From assembly GCA_905160935.1 (NCBI GenBank), contig CAJHZI010000533.1, positions 3,190,001-3,254,000 of the forward strand: a DNA stretch of 64,000 bases. The letters are read 5' to 3'. Of this stretch, positions 1 to 11,016 are shown piece after piece. Both the position numbers and the translations under genes were made by a program. Numbering within the stretch: position 1 is the first letter of the stretch; every line of letters starts with the position of its first letter. The notes under the pieces are model-generated. The model ran no database searches and was not told the origin of the DNA. It saw nothing but the letters and a program-made list of their open reading frames with translations. Source of the stretch: Enchytraeus crypticus (lineage: Eukaryota; Annelida; Clitellata; Enchytraeida; Enchytraeidae).

Positions 1-338
1 TTTTGAAAGTTAATGAATAATTAAATTATCATTTTGTGTCTTTGTTGAAAATAAACATATTATCTATTCTATTATATTCTATATTGCCTATATTGCAAAA
101 ACTTCTTATTCGTAATGCTAACCATATATTCAACAGAACTTAATGTTGTTAACTAAATTTATTACCTACTGTAAATAACTGTGACTTAACTATGCCATAT
201 ATATACATCTGAGTTACTATATAATATTTATATCTATGCCATCAAATGTACACTATCTATCTGTAGATAGTATACCTACAACTTTTAGGTTTGAATGAAT
301 TCGTAAAAATTAAATATATATTTCTCTTTGTTTTGTAG

Positions 339-447
339 ATAAATTTGAAGTTAATTTTGGTGTCTGGAAAGACAAAAGAGTTCCTATTCAAGCCCACAGA
401 TTCAGTCAGCATTATCACGCAACATGTCTATGACAATTGGCCCTCTG
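339..447 (+). CDS. UBL3: UBL3 exon encoding the N-terminal beta-hairpin of the ubiquitin fold
   Basis: Acceptor TTTGTTTTGTAG ends at 338 and donor GTATGT starts at 448. The exon reads from ATA AAT TTG (Ile-Asn-Leu) in a frame open throughout, giving 36 codons plus one base. It encodes the first beta strands and the start of the helix (LILVSGKTKEFLF, then DSVSIITQHVYDNWPS). The trailing G joins AT of the next exon to make Asp. The preceding exon is outside the window, so positions 1-338 are intron. Confidence 0.95.
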
Positions 448-3400
448 GTATGTTTATCCCTCGATATCCTTAAATCCAGTAAATAATATTGATGCAAAGA
501 TTCTATGTTCATGTTTGTTAATTAGTGTTCATATCCTAAAAGCTGTCTCTGAGAAGTGTGACTTTTTATTTGATCATTTTTGTTAGCACTGTAAAATCTG
601 ATTGATATTAAAATGATTCTGAACGTGAGATGGTTCAATCCTAAAGTGTCTGCTATGCTTATATCGCTCTCCCTCTCTCTGAACTTCTGCCAAGTGGCAG
701 GTCCATGGACATATTCATACTCAGAGTCTGCTTTCACATTTCATACTGAGCACTTCTTAGATCAACAATTTAATCTCTTCACAAGAGTCTATGTTCTATT
801 CATACTGTATTTATAGCCTATAACTTGGAAAGATAGGTACTGTCTCTTTTAGTTGGTTTCATGTTGCCTTCCTCAGTTCTTTACAAGATGCCTCTTAGGA
901 CACGTGCAATTAATGGTTGGTTTATGTTTCAATATTCATAATTATCTTACTGACTTGGACAAAAGCTGAACTTAACGTTCAGTGCAAAGTTTAGCTCATT
1001 AATCAAATACTGTATCGCTTTACTTTTGAAACTTTGAGCTACAGAAGCAAGCACATCGTAAATAAAACAAGATCACGTAAAAGATAAAAAGAAACAGATC
1101 ATATACTTACACAGCGCAAGATAAACAAATAATTAATATTTTCATTGTAATTAGAAAGTCTATAATTTGGTTTTAAAAAATTGCGTGCGTAGAATTTTTT
1201 GGTAATATTTTGTAATGATTTGTCATGTTTGGCAGATAATAAGTATTTAGCGCTGCGCTTAATATCCGACATTTTAGCTCTATAGGCATTTGAACTTCTT
1301 TGGTTGATGTATATATAGTAATATGATGATAATTTGCTTTTTTCTGGGCATTTACTATCAATCTAGAAGTTTTGTGTGACATATAGTAAAATATTGATTA
1401 CTTGTCTGCTAAAGATTGTTCATTCGTTAAAGCTGCTATTAAATATATTGCGATGATATTTCATTTTGTTCGTTAAATTAAAAGCCTGTGATCGATCAAT
1501 CAGTCGTTTAATTAATTAATATCTTTGCCAAAGAATGGCATGACAAATTATATTCTGAACACTGATAATATTCTTTAATTTATTGACGACTGAATGATTA
1601 ATTTATTGACGACTGAATGATTAATTTATTGACGACTGAATGATTAATTTATTGACGACTGAATAATTAATTTATTGACGACTGAATGATTAATTTGTTG
1701 ACGACTGAATGATTAATTTGTTGACGACTGAATGATTAATTTGTTGACGACTGAATGATTAATTTATTGACGACTGAATGATTAATTTATTGACGACTGA
1801 ATGATTAATTTATTGACGACTGAATGATTAATTTGTTGACGACTGAATGATTAATTTGTTGACGACTGAATGATTAATTTGTTGACGACTGAATGATTAA
1901 TTTGTTGATGACTGAATGATTAATTTATTGACGACTGAATGATTAATTTATTGACGACTGAATGATTAATTTATTGACGACTGAATGATTAATTTATTGA
2001 CGACTGAATGATTAATTTGTTGACGACTGAATGATTAATTTGTTGACGACTGAATGATTAATTTGTTGACGACTGAATGATTAATTTATTGACGACTGAA
2101 TGATTAATTTATTGACGACTGAATAATTAATTTATTGACGACTGAATGATTAATTTGTTGACGACTGAATGATTAATTTGTTGACGACTGAATGATTAAT
2201 TTGTTGACGACTGAATGATTAATTTATTGACGACTGAATGATTAATTTATTGACGACTGAATGATTAATTTGTTGACGACTGAATGATTAATTTATTGAC
2301 GACTGAATGATTAATTTATTGACGACTGAATGATTAATTTATTGACGACTGAATGATTAATTTGTTGTCTATTGTATGATTAATTAATAACTGTAGATTG
2401 GCATGACGAGCAGTATCCAGCTACTAACATTCTGCGTCTTATCTATCAAGGCCGATTTCTTCATGGAAATGTAACTTTATGTGGTATGTTAGATTTTCAG
2501 TGTTCATAGATGAGGGTGTTGGAAGGTTATTCTTAAATCCGCGCCGGCTGCAATTGATGCGCAAACAAAAGGTAACGATTACTAATAACCACGGAGAGGA
2601 AAGAGGAAATAACGAAAAACTACAAAAACGGAATCCAAGAAAGGAAATTATGTAGCACGTGCGGTATGTCATGTGTGTAACTATATGAACAAAAAAAGAT
2701 TTGGTTCGTCGCTGTATGAGAGGATCCCGGTGACATTAGCTTCCGCGATGATCCGCCCATCCCTGAAATTTAACCCTGAGCCTCTCCATCCATAGCTAGA
2801 AACCTGACTGACCAGTCATACTTCTTTCTCAATCAATAACATTTTTCACTTCAGAAGGTTGCTGCTATTATTTTAAATTTTGCACACTTGCACATATCTA
2901 AGCCATATATATAATATTGCACTTTCCACATTTAAAATCTTTATATACTAGGAGACAAATTTATATTTTTGTAATACAGCATTCATAGTAGAAAACTTAG
3001 AAATTACGAATCAGGAAACAAAAGTCTACCCGAGAGAAGGGCTGAATTTCAGTTTCGGCATCTGTTGGCATCACGAGTAAATTGAAAGATAGTGTTTAAA
3101 TAGAAGCCAAACTTCTCTGTTGCTGCTATCTGATAATGAACAGAACATCAAATGCTTATTGCTTGTTTGATAACGTCATGTCTTCCCCTATCGATTGGTC
3201 TTATTGATTGACAGTATTTCAATAACCTTATGATTATTTGATTTAACTTCTTCCGGTCTATTCTCATTAATTGACCTTATTGATTGACCGTTTAACTGTA
3301 TTGATTGATTGATTGATTTAACTTCAGGACTTCCTTCACTGATTAATTTCATTGATTGGCCTTATTGATTGATCTTTTTTAATCTTATGTATTGATTGAT

Positions 3401-5446
3401 TTAACATTAGGTCTTCAACTTCCTACTGGTAGAACTACTGTAATGCATTTAGTGGCACGTGAAAATCTACCCGAGCCAAACAGTCAAAGTTTGTACTGAG
3501 ATTCTTCTTCTTTGTAACTAACTAACCTAACTAATTAACTAATTAATACTATTAATTGTTTACAGTTTGCATTCATTGCAGTTACTGCAGCATTCCTAAT
3601 ATCATGTTATGTAAACATGTGATATAACATTATTGTTTTGTGTCCGGGTTACTGAAAAATGGGCCAAACGTAGACTGCACTTTCTGTTAAGGCAACAAAG
3701 CACTAAGATCCAAGCAACGTCACAATTCATTCAGCATTCGTTTGGTTAACGCACAGAAATTACTACAAAATTTTCCCTGTCTAAACTGGGATTCAAGGGA
3801 ATATGAATGTGAATAAAGGCGGTGCAGGATTTGAGATCATGATATATGGCTTGAGAGGCAGACTTTCCACAGAATGATTCAGATATTGTTAAACACTTTG
3901 TTTAGCTGTATCGTTCTATATTGATTTGAACATTGCCTTGATCTGATAGTTGTAATCCGGATGGCAAATAGAATTAGATGGGACTTGCACGCGAGGTGTT
4001 GAAGGGACAAGAAGTTAGTTGAAGAAAGATAGCTTTTGTTAGACATGACCTAGTCGGAAGTAACGTTGAGTCTTTGCTAAGTATTAGTAGTGCAAGTTTA
4101 GAGTTCAGGTCAATCAACAAGTGTACAAGATCTTGAACTTAGTTGCCACGTCATGCTCAGTCATCAGCTCATTAACCCCGCCCACTGCTGTCAGGAGCTC
4201 TTTTACCACCTCATGCTCAGTCAGCAGCTCATTAACCCAGCCAAATGCTGACAGGAACGGCTCTAATTGTAAGCCGGACGTAACTTCATGTCCTGGCTAT
4301 ATGGTGGCGTACGCTAAATAAGAAAATGAATCATTTAGTGCAAAAGAAAACTTTTGCCATTCTTTTACTTTTGTAGTTCTAGTATCTGCTTCTTTAAATT
4401 AAATATAGGCTACCTTAAATATTGTGCTTTTCATGGTATCAGAATATTTCTGAAAATGCGCGAGAGCATGAGCTATCTCAGGTGCTATGTATTTTATACT
4501 GCTTGCTTCATTTGGAATGTAGAAAGCTAGAGGCTACTTTGAATTTTTGCTCTTGTGGCAGATAAGCTTGACCAGGTCATGGGAATGTTCATACCAAACG
4601 AGGTAGCAAACTGAACAAGAATAATTTTTGTACCTTGGACCTGTCGTATATTTTTGTGGACATCTAGCCTCTATTGAGATTACTGTGAAGTTGTTGTGTG
4701 TAGCCCCTACCCCAGTTACTCTGCATTAAGCTCTCGTAGATTGCCTAGGCTTTTATTTCATGTTGAGAGTGGAAAGATAACCATGTTCATAAAAAGCAAT
4801 GTAAACAAAAATTTGAATACAGATGATTTGGTCATAGAATACTACAAATTTCAGGCTGGCAGAGATACTGTTAAATTATCTGTAGTCATTGGTTGGCTTG
4901 GTGAATACCTCATTTATTGTGCTTTCGGCTCATTGGAATCGTATTTAAGAATGGTTTAAAATTGTACTTTAGTAAACTTAGGCTGAACTTGATTGAACTA
5001 TTTAAAATGAATACTTTCGTTTTATGATGTGCAGATGGGATATTTAAAGAGCTAACTAATTCAGATTATTAGAATAAAAATAGAAATACTTGTAGTAATA
5101 TTTTTTGTGAATATGCAGAAGTCATTTCGTATGGAAAAACTTCAAAAGAAGTTCTATTGATATTCCGACCCTTGTTAAACTGGGAATTAATGGAAGAAGA
5201 AGATGATGATGCAGAAGTCATTTCATTACAATATTGTATTCATGGCAAACAAGATAGTTTTAAAATGTCATAAATCGAAAGGCCTATCAAGCTGTTTAAT
5301 TAATTGATTACTTATTACTTGTATTTATATTTCTATTGTATTTGTATTTGTATTGATATTTCTTGTGTGTAATTGTGCTAGATCAACTGCGGAAAGAGAA
5401 GTCTGGTTCTGAAGGTACTTGCTCAAGCTGCTGTACTGTTCTCTGA
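339..5446 (+). CDS. UBL3: UBL3-type membrane-anchored ubiquitin-fold protein, 3' part (4 of its exons)
   Basis: Spliced gene; the visible coding sequence is join(339-447, 2397-2483, 3411-3488, 5382-5446), 112 residues plus stop. Seen: each exon is bounded by AG and GT, and the codons split across junctions restore conserved residues. The translation reads INLKLILVSGKTKEFLF, then HVYDNWP, NILRLIYQGRFLHGNVTL, TTVMHLVARE and LPEPNSQ, which follows vertebrate UBL3 almost residue by residue. Known of the family: a small ubiquitin fold of about 117 residues ending in a CaaX box that is prenylated, anchoring the protein to membranes; in mammals it acts in sorting proteins to small extracellular vesicles. 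Here the C-terminus is Ser-Cys-Cys-Thr-Val-Leu, a CaaX with Leu last, which predicts geranylgeranylation (inference). The N-terminal exon with the start codon (about 9 residues in human) lies left of the window. All visible introns are phase 1 within a codon. Confidence 0.95.
687..925 (+). repeat. R2 interspersed repeat in UBL3 intron
   Basis: Begins CAAGTGGCAGGTCCATGG, continues with ACTCAGAGTCTG and TTGCCTTCCTCAGTTCTT, and ends near GGACACGTGCAATTAATGG. The same order of motifs occurs at 24890-25090, 32960-33175 and inverted at 50410-50645, with a head fragment at 35805. I see no coding capacity. It is probably a non-autonomous element; SINE or MITE cannot be decided by eye. Confidence 0.75.
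1563..2374 (+). repeat. 23-bp minisatellite, about 35 units, next to the UBL3 splice acceptor
   Basis: Head-to-tail units of 23 bp containing ATTGACGACTGAATGATTAA. Units come in two main types that differ at one position (ATTTATTG or ATTTGTTG) and are arranged in blocks of about three A-type then three G-type units. Rare markers are a GAATAATTAA unit, seen twice, and one GATGACTG unit. The last degenerate unit ends roughly 25 bp before the AG of the exon at 2397. Confidence 0.97.
2397..2483 (+). CDS. UBL3: UBL3 exon encoding the central strand of the ubiquitin fold
   Basis: Acceptor TAACTGTAG ends at 2396; donor GTATGT starts at 2484. The exon is 87 nt: AT, 28 codons and G. It encodes (D)WHDEQYPATNILRLIYQ, then GRFLHGNVTLC. 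The NILRLIYQGRFLHG core is the signature stretch of UBL3. The exon sits immediately after the minisatellite array. Confidence 0.95.
2505..2634 (+). repeat. 5S-SINE body fragment (headless)
   Basis: Shares GGAAGGTTATT, GCCGGCTGCAATTGATGCGC, ACGATTACTAATAACCA and GGAGAGGAA in the same order as the body of the 5S-derived element at 14511-14822, but lacks the 5S-like head and the (TTATG)n tail. It lies just inside the intron after the UBL3 exon ending at 2483. Confidence 0.75.
3177..3423 (+). repeat. Degenerate ~75-83 bp tandem repeat carrying copies of the UBL3 acceptor region
   Basis: Three imperfect units rich in TTATTGATTGA. GATTTAACTTC recurs at about 3240 and 3315, and GATTTAACATTAG at 3398-3410 is the true acceptor. 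The middle copy reads TTTAACTTCAGGACTTCC, beside the real TTTAACATTAGGTCTTCA. Confidence 0.65.
3411..3488 (+). CDS. UBL3: UBL3 exon encoding the C-terminal strand of the ubiquitin fold
   Basis: Acceptor TTAACATTAG ends at 3410; the donor GTTTGT starts at 3489 and departs from the usual GTRAGT. The exon is 78 nt: GT, 25 codons, A. It encodes (G)LQLPTGRTTVMHLVARE and then NLPEPNSQ, matching the UBL3 family (LKLPFGKTTVMHLVARE in human). The final A joins AT of the last exon to give Asn. Confidence 0.95.
3489..5381 (+). other. UBL3 last intron, no feature recognised
   Basis: About 1.9 kb without a recognisable gene or named repeat. A short internal duplication lies at 4138-4250, where TCATGCTCAGTCA-like text followed by AGCTCATTAACCC appears twice. 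The open frames here (for example 4121-4321) have no family resemblance. Confidence 0.5.
5382..5446 (+). CDS. UBL3: UBL3 terminal exon with CaaX prenylation box
   Basis: Acceptor GTGTAATTGTGCTAG ends at 5381. AT joins the preceding A to give Asn, followed by QLRKEKSGSEGTCSSCCTVL and TGA at 5444-5446. The human tail has the same design: basic, then KTGES, then a Cys-Cys-x-x-Leu end. The second Cys of the pair is the CaaX cysteine and the first is a possible palmitoylation site (inference). A third Cys three residues upstream is a difference from human. Confidence 0.93.
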
Positions 5447-5892
5447 TGTAATCTACTTGATCTGCCCTCCTCTCCCATCTTGTTACAATGATCCCAGTGT
5501 CTGGAACTTACTGCCAGTGGCTTATAGAGCTTGAAAGTGATGATCATATTAACGCTGTCTATTATACTAGTAATTGCAGTTATGCTTGGGCTATACAATT
5601 TGAAGGGATAGGAAAAGTAAGAACATGCCTGAAGCTTCTTAAGTAAAGCATCGTTCTACTTATGCTCTAAGGTTAACGCTTTAAGAGTTGTTAGAGCTTA
5701 GAATTTGAATTTCCTTATCAAGTCTCTGACATTTAGGAGAACATGATTTAACTAATCCACCACATCATTCGGCAGCAACATTGCTGCGAAAACTATCTTT
5801 AAATCGAGGCTGATCTATCTTTAAATCTATCTTTAAATCAGGCTCTGTAATACTGTAGCATTGCACTATTACTAACTTGCTAATTATTATGA

Positions 5893-6290
5893 TCGAGCGA
5901 TGGAATCACAGATCTTTTTGATTGAATTTTTAGCCTTAATTTAAGTCAGATTCATTAGTAGAATTATTGATAATTTAATTGAATCACTTCTTCCTTTTTC
6001 TGAATCATGATGCATCATTTAGATCATGATCATTTAGTTAAAAACTTAGATTCATCATTTCAATCACTAATGCACTAGATGTGTTAGTTGAATCATAGAT
6101 ACATAATCTGACTAAATAATGATACATAATTGACTGAATCATTGAAGCATTAGTTGAATCACTGGTATATTAGTTGATTACTGAAGCATCAATTTAATCA
6201 TTAGTTGAATTGTCAATGATTCGAGTGATTAGTTTATCTATTGATCTGTGCCGCTGAATCTTTGAATCTTTGACATTGATTGAATCTGCT
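5893..6290 (+). repeat. Degenerate TTGAATCA-rich cryptic repeat
   Basis: About 400 bp in which TTAGTTGAATCA, GAATCATTGA and similar 7-12 bp words recur without a fixed period. It is cryptic simple sequence, probably inside the UBL3 3'UTR. Confidence 0.6.
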
Positions 6291-6343
6291 TTTAGTTCTG
6301 TTCATTTGTAGTGTGTTACTTTGATTGGCAAACTGTCATCGCT

Positions 6344-6486
6344 GCTACTAGATGCGTACTGTGTGAACTGGCTCTAGATGCATACAGTGTGACACTGGCT
6401 CTAGCTGCATACAGTGTGACACTGGCTCTAGCTGCATACAGTGTGACACTGGCTCTAGATGCATACAGTGTGACACTGGCTTTAGA
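6344..6486 (+). repeat. 27-bp tandem repeat, about 5 units
   Basis: Units contain GCATACAGTGTGACACTGGC preceded by CTCTAGM. The first unit is diverged (GCGTACTGTGTGAACTGG) and the middle units are near identical. Because 27 is a multiple of three, one frame stays open and gives a repetitive but meaningless peptide. Confidence 0.9.
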
Positions 6487-6605
6487 GTATCAGGTGTTAT
6501 ATGTAGACTGTTCAGAGTTCTACATCACTAGTCTTCAGTGATTCCTGCCACTCCATCCCCCCCCCCTTTATTACCCCTCTCTCCTCTGTACAATATGACA
6601 CAGAT

Positions 6606-6766
6606 GGTTATATTTAATTATAGCTTTCTTACTGTTCAGATTGACCAGTCGCACTTCAGTGTGATGTGAGTTATACTGGAGAAATTTGTTTTTGTATAGC
6701 TTTCTACAGTTCAGATTAATCATTCGCACTTCGGTGTGAGGTAATCTAAACAGGAGAAATTTAAGA
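6606..6766 (+). repeat. Two-copy tandem duplication of ~80 bp
   Basis: Both halves run ATAGCTTTCT, GTTCAGATT, TCGCACTTC, GTGTGA and end GGAGAAATTT, at 6618-6690 and 6697-6766. They are diverged by substitutions and small indels. Confidence 0.75.
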
Positions 6767-7680
6767 TGGAGCATTAGTTTGTATGTCTATAAACTCGGAG
6801 AGCCCATAATACTCCACATTCACACTTGCAATTGACAAGTTGTATGCTAAGCAATTTTTTGCGTAGTAATGGTTTATTGGAGACCGCTGACATCACTTTA
6901 AATGGGCTCTTTGCTGCTCTGTAGTAATTGCAGTTGTTGTTATGAGATTGCGGGCTTTATTATTATTTAGTGTGATATTGTTGATATTTGTATCGAACTA
7001 ATGCATAGAATCATGTATTTATAACTATTGTATTGAATTATAATTATTTAATCGTTGTATTTGTTGAATTTTGTATCATACAGCATTTACGGTTAGTTCA
7101 TGAATTGTAATCTGGTATGCGCTACATTTGTTTGTTGTATATCATGTCGCCATTTGGGCATTCTTACAATATTGTTAGTTAATGTTATCGCAATGCTTAT
7201 AATTGGCTAAATCTTGGATCAATGTCCATTTCGTTTCTTAAAATAATGTCGTTGACTATCCGGCCGGGAACTGCACTTATTGATCTGCAGTCAAAAAACT
7301 TACTGGTTCTCCATACGCGATCGATTGGTACTTGCCTTTTTTATTATGTTCAGCTAATTGAATGTCATACTATAGTCTAGGTTCGCTAATGTATAGATTA
7401 AGGTCATCTTCATGTCTTAAAGCATACCATTGACGGGCGAGCGTTGTATTTAAACCTTTTTTATTTACAGTGAAAAACCGCATCATTCATGTCACTGACT
7501 CATATTTATAGATGTCTGCTCACTTGTGGTCATATTTACTAGTGATAATCAAGTGTTTAAACCTCAACAGTTCGTAAACTACTGATTAGTCATCATTTGA
7601 TATTCTGCAAGGTTGAATCGATATGTAAAGTAATGCATAGCTGCCCTCCTGTTTTCGGTCGTTTAGGCAGTTGATTAGTT

Positions 7681-7790
7681 ACGTCACTGATTAAGAAATA
7701 ATATACTGGCTTTGTTTACGAAGTAAGCTGATTGGTCGATCAACCTGAAAGACAGCGCTGTGATTGGCTGAACGACCTAATTTTGGCGGT
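7681..7790. promoter_or_regulatory. Candidate promoter-like cluster: CRE-like site, two inverted CCAAT boxes, E2F-like site
   Basis: Seen: TTACGTCACT at about 7679, ATTGG at 7731-7735 and again at 7763-7767 (32 bp apart), then TTTTGGCGG at 7781-7789. Paired CCAAT boxes about three helical turns apart near an E2F-like site are typical of NF-Y/E2F-driven promoters. No exon is recognised on either side, so function is inference only. Confidence 0.25.
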
Positions 7791-8352
7791 TAACCTTGTA
7801 GTTAATAATCATGCAACATTTTTTAGTGAAAACCAAAAATTTTGAACAATAGTTTAACCAACAGAAATGTAAGTGATGAGTTGATTAAAGAAAAGTTAGG
7901 AAATGCGGGTATAGATGTATTATGAGCTCTAAGGTGACTACACGATAAGCTGATCTTATTGATCTACAATATCGCCTATAGAGGATCGAGAAATTCATAT
8001 ACGTGTACTATTCATATATCATATGCTTTTGCTTCGAACCATCTGTATTTGTAAAATTCAATTTATGCAAAATCATTTTGCAAGATTAAATTAATCTTTA
8101 AATCTTCTCGTGAAATAATTTATTGTATTTTTATTTGTGTACCGACGACAGTTCGTTTAGATGCTCATGAAATTTACTCAGTTCGAATAGCTCGCATTAT
8201 CGAATATATGATAAAAGTTTCTAAGCTTTTTATTTAACAATATGTTCAGATAGAAAGTAATAGCATTTTTTAATTATTGTAATATTATTTTTAATCAGGG
8301 AAATTAAATATGCTTTAATTGTTTTAGAGTTTGTAGAGGAGCTTCAGGTTGC

Positions 8353-8380
8353 AATAAAATGCTTGTGAATGTTTTTTTCC
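8353..8380 (+). promoter_or_regulatory. Candidate polyadenylation signal for UBL3
   Basis: AATAAA at 8353-8358 is followed by TGTGAATGTTTTTTT, a GU/U-rich downstream element at a suitable distance. It is the first canonical hexamer after the UBL3 stop codon. Variant hexamers upstream could also be used. Confidence 0.3.
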
Positions 8381-10881
8381 AAAATTTAAAATAAATTTAA
8401 TGCTTTAGGTGGCCCTCTCGTCATCAGATATTTCTGAAAATCTTAATTCGTTCAGATAAATCTAATAGTATCCATCTGATTTATGCGCTGCTGGGACGAT
8501 TGATTTGGCTTCTGATTTCGCACGAAAACGTGCGATAATTCTGAATAAATTAACAGCGTGCAAAAAAAGTTGGACCTTGATTAGCCGACTTTTGACTTAA
8601 TTCTTTTATTTGCATGAACTACTGTATTTTACAGACTACTGCGATATTGTATGGGTACGAACTACAGTATTTATACAAGCTACTGTATACTCCTTGTGGC
8701 TCTTGCATATGAGTGTGCTGAAGTTACGCTCTTCCAGATTTCGATTCGCGATCTAGTTTATTGAATAATTTAATTCTCGAAAGTACGACGAGCCATTCAG
8801 CCCTCCCTCCATCCGTGATTAGGGGATTTAAGACGTTTAGTGCCATACGGCTGACTTTTTCAGAAGACGACGAAGTTTAATACGGATGTGATTTAAGATT
8901 CTTTTGTTTCGATCTTTTTCGTGTAGATTTTTATATTTTAACATTAGATAAAGCTTAGTATAACATTTTTGCTGTATAGTGTAATTGAAAGCATTTCTAA
9001 AGCTCTTAGTGTATCAGGTACTTTATATAATCGTGCATTGAATTTCATTAAATGTGTCCCAACGTAAGTTCTAACTGAACTCTGTAGCATTAAGTTACTG
9101 ATATTGAACACCAGTGTTTGTGGTGTAATATTTTGTCCTTTGAAGTGACTTAAGCGCGCGATACATTTTTCTTTCATTCAACCTTTTATTTATTTTCCAT
9201 GCCGTAATAAACAACAAATACAGCATACTTAATTAGAAACTAAACAAATAATCAGGATGAGGGTTACTATAAAAGAGCCTAAGCTCTTTGAGGTAGTACA
9301 GTCTGTAGCAATTTTAGAGACTAACAAATACGTTTGCTAATTGTCTTCTATGGTAGAGAATACTGTAGAACGTTTGATAACCATACACATTAATTACTAC
9401 TCTTAAAGGAAGGTAAATATCAGAACCATAATTATATAAATTTAAAGTAAAAGATAGTCTACTTAACCTCAGTCTTAAGGTAATAAAAATCAAGTGAACT
9501 GAATCAATATTGAACCAATATCCAACTAAACATAGTTGACTTAAAGTCGAAAAAAGAAATAAAGAAAGAAGAGTTACATATAGTGTCGGGTAGTTATTCC
9601 ATAGGTTAGGACCACGTACATTCGAGCTTATCATACTCATATTGGTACGTGAAATGGAATTGAATATTCATTATTGATCCAAAACAATACGAACTATCCA
9701 CTATACTGTAGATTTATTAACGTAAGAATTGGTTATATTATGCAGGTAGATAATTATGTTTAAACTTGATATAAGTGACACAATTTATTATGGAATTAAA
9801 TTAGTGTATGTAGTAATATATAATAATTAATGTATAACAGTAGAACTCAAATATAGTGTAATTGTAGTGTAATTTGTTTTAGCTATTGTCAATTCCGTCT
9901 TTATAGATTGAGACAAATGTATCATCGTTTTGAATATCCTTCAGCCGTGGAACTTGTTTAAATTAGAATATTATGAAAACATTACTGATTATAAAATTGA
10001 CGAGTGAATTACTTCTTCATTCGCTAATAACCTATTATCAAATTTTCATAATTTTGATTATACAATTCTTGCAGCATCCGTACCATTCTATCCGCACCAT
10101 TTATAATTAAAAAATTTAAATTCGCTCTGCTTTATCTTCATTTTTTTATTTCGTCCCTATAAATTCGCATTAAAATTGTCATTACCCAACCGAAACCTTG
10201 AATATTTACCTGTTGATGAAAAGTGTTAATTTCTTTTAGATGTTTCAAATTTTTTCAGTTATGAACGTGATCTACTAATATTTATTTGTTTTTTTTCAAT
10301 AAAGCTACCATCCGATTGCTTTGTTACAAAAGTATAAAAAAAGTTGCTTTTTCGTTTTGAGCTCTCAATTGAGTGAAATGTCTGCGTTTTGGTAGTCTAA
10401 TTAGTAACCACTAAAGTAATGACTTGTTCTTTTTGCCTGTCATTTCCTGCAGGTTTTACTAAATTAATTCGCCGATCACTACTTTATTTCACATAGCATA
10501 GCGGTCTCACTTAGAATGTACAAGGCCTGTCCAACAAGTACTCCGCAGTTATTGTTTTGCGTAGATTTCATTGCAATATTGTCTCTTTACTACACCGACA
10601 TTTTGTAGGATATTTTTGCATTTCCTGTTATATATTAAATTGGCTAGTAAAGCCTGTTCAAATAGTTCTTATTGTGATATCTTTCAGTATTTAGTGTTAA
10701 GAAGTAAATTGTTATGATATAATTTTCATATAGTTTGATATAGTTTTTCATCATTGTGCTTAACTAGCTTAGATCTTAGCAACCTCAAAGGTCACAAGTT
10801 CAGAATTCGGATTTATTGCCGGTATGTGAATAAATGTCCTACCGATCCAGGACTTGATCCTCCTTTTCTATTCCTACCACT

Positions 10882-11016
10882 GGCTGGAGCCCGTGGCGAT
10901 GTTGGTAAGATATTCGACCGCTGATCGGTATGTCGGGGTTCAAATCCTGGACTCGTCCGTCACTGATATCGTTTTCGAGTAAGGAAATTGACATTAACAT
11001 TAGCTTTTTTATAGCT
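10882..11016 (+). repeat. SINE1 copy
   Basis: tRNA-like head starting GGCTGGAGCCCGTGGCGATG (A-box region), B box GGGTTCAAATCC, then a core beginning TCACTGATATCG, followed by AAATTGACATTAACATTAGC. Colinear with the copies at 14304, 22269, 35630 and 39315. Confidence 0.85.

Larger units (their letters stand above)
5447..10860 (+). other. UBL3 3' flank, probable long 3'UTR and spacer
   Basis: No conserved coding segment was found. The first canonical AATAAA after the UBL3 stop is at 8353-8358, so a 3'UTR of nearly 3 kb is possible; further AATAAA hexamers occur at about 8391, 9205 and 10298. The stretch holds the short repeats listed separately at 5893, 6344 and 6606. The remainder is unique AT-rich sequence. 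Confidence 0.4.

Noticed and set aside
1563-2374. Possible CRISPR array
   Set aside because: Direct head-to-tail 23-bp units with no unique spacers, inside an intron of an animal gene: a minisatellite.
4121-4321. 66-codon frame in the last UBL3 intron
   Set aside because: Arises from a short internal duplication; no family and no splice support.
10882-11016. Possible functional tRNA gene
   Set aside because: A and B boxes are present, but the acceptor and anticodon stems do not pair convincingly and the sequence is repeated with the same 3' core: a SINE.
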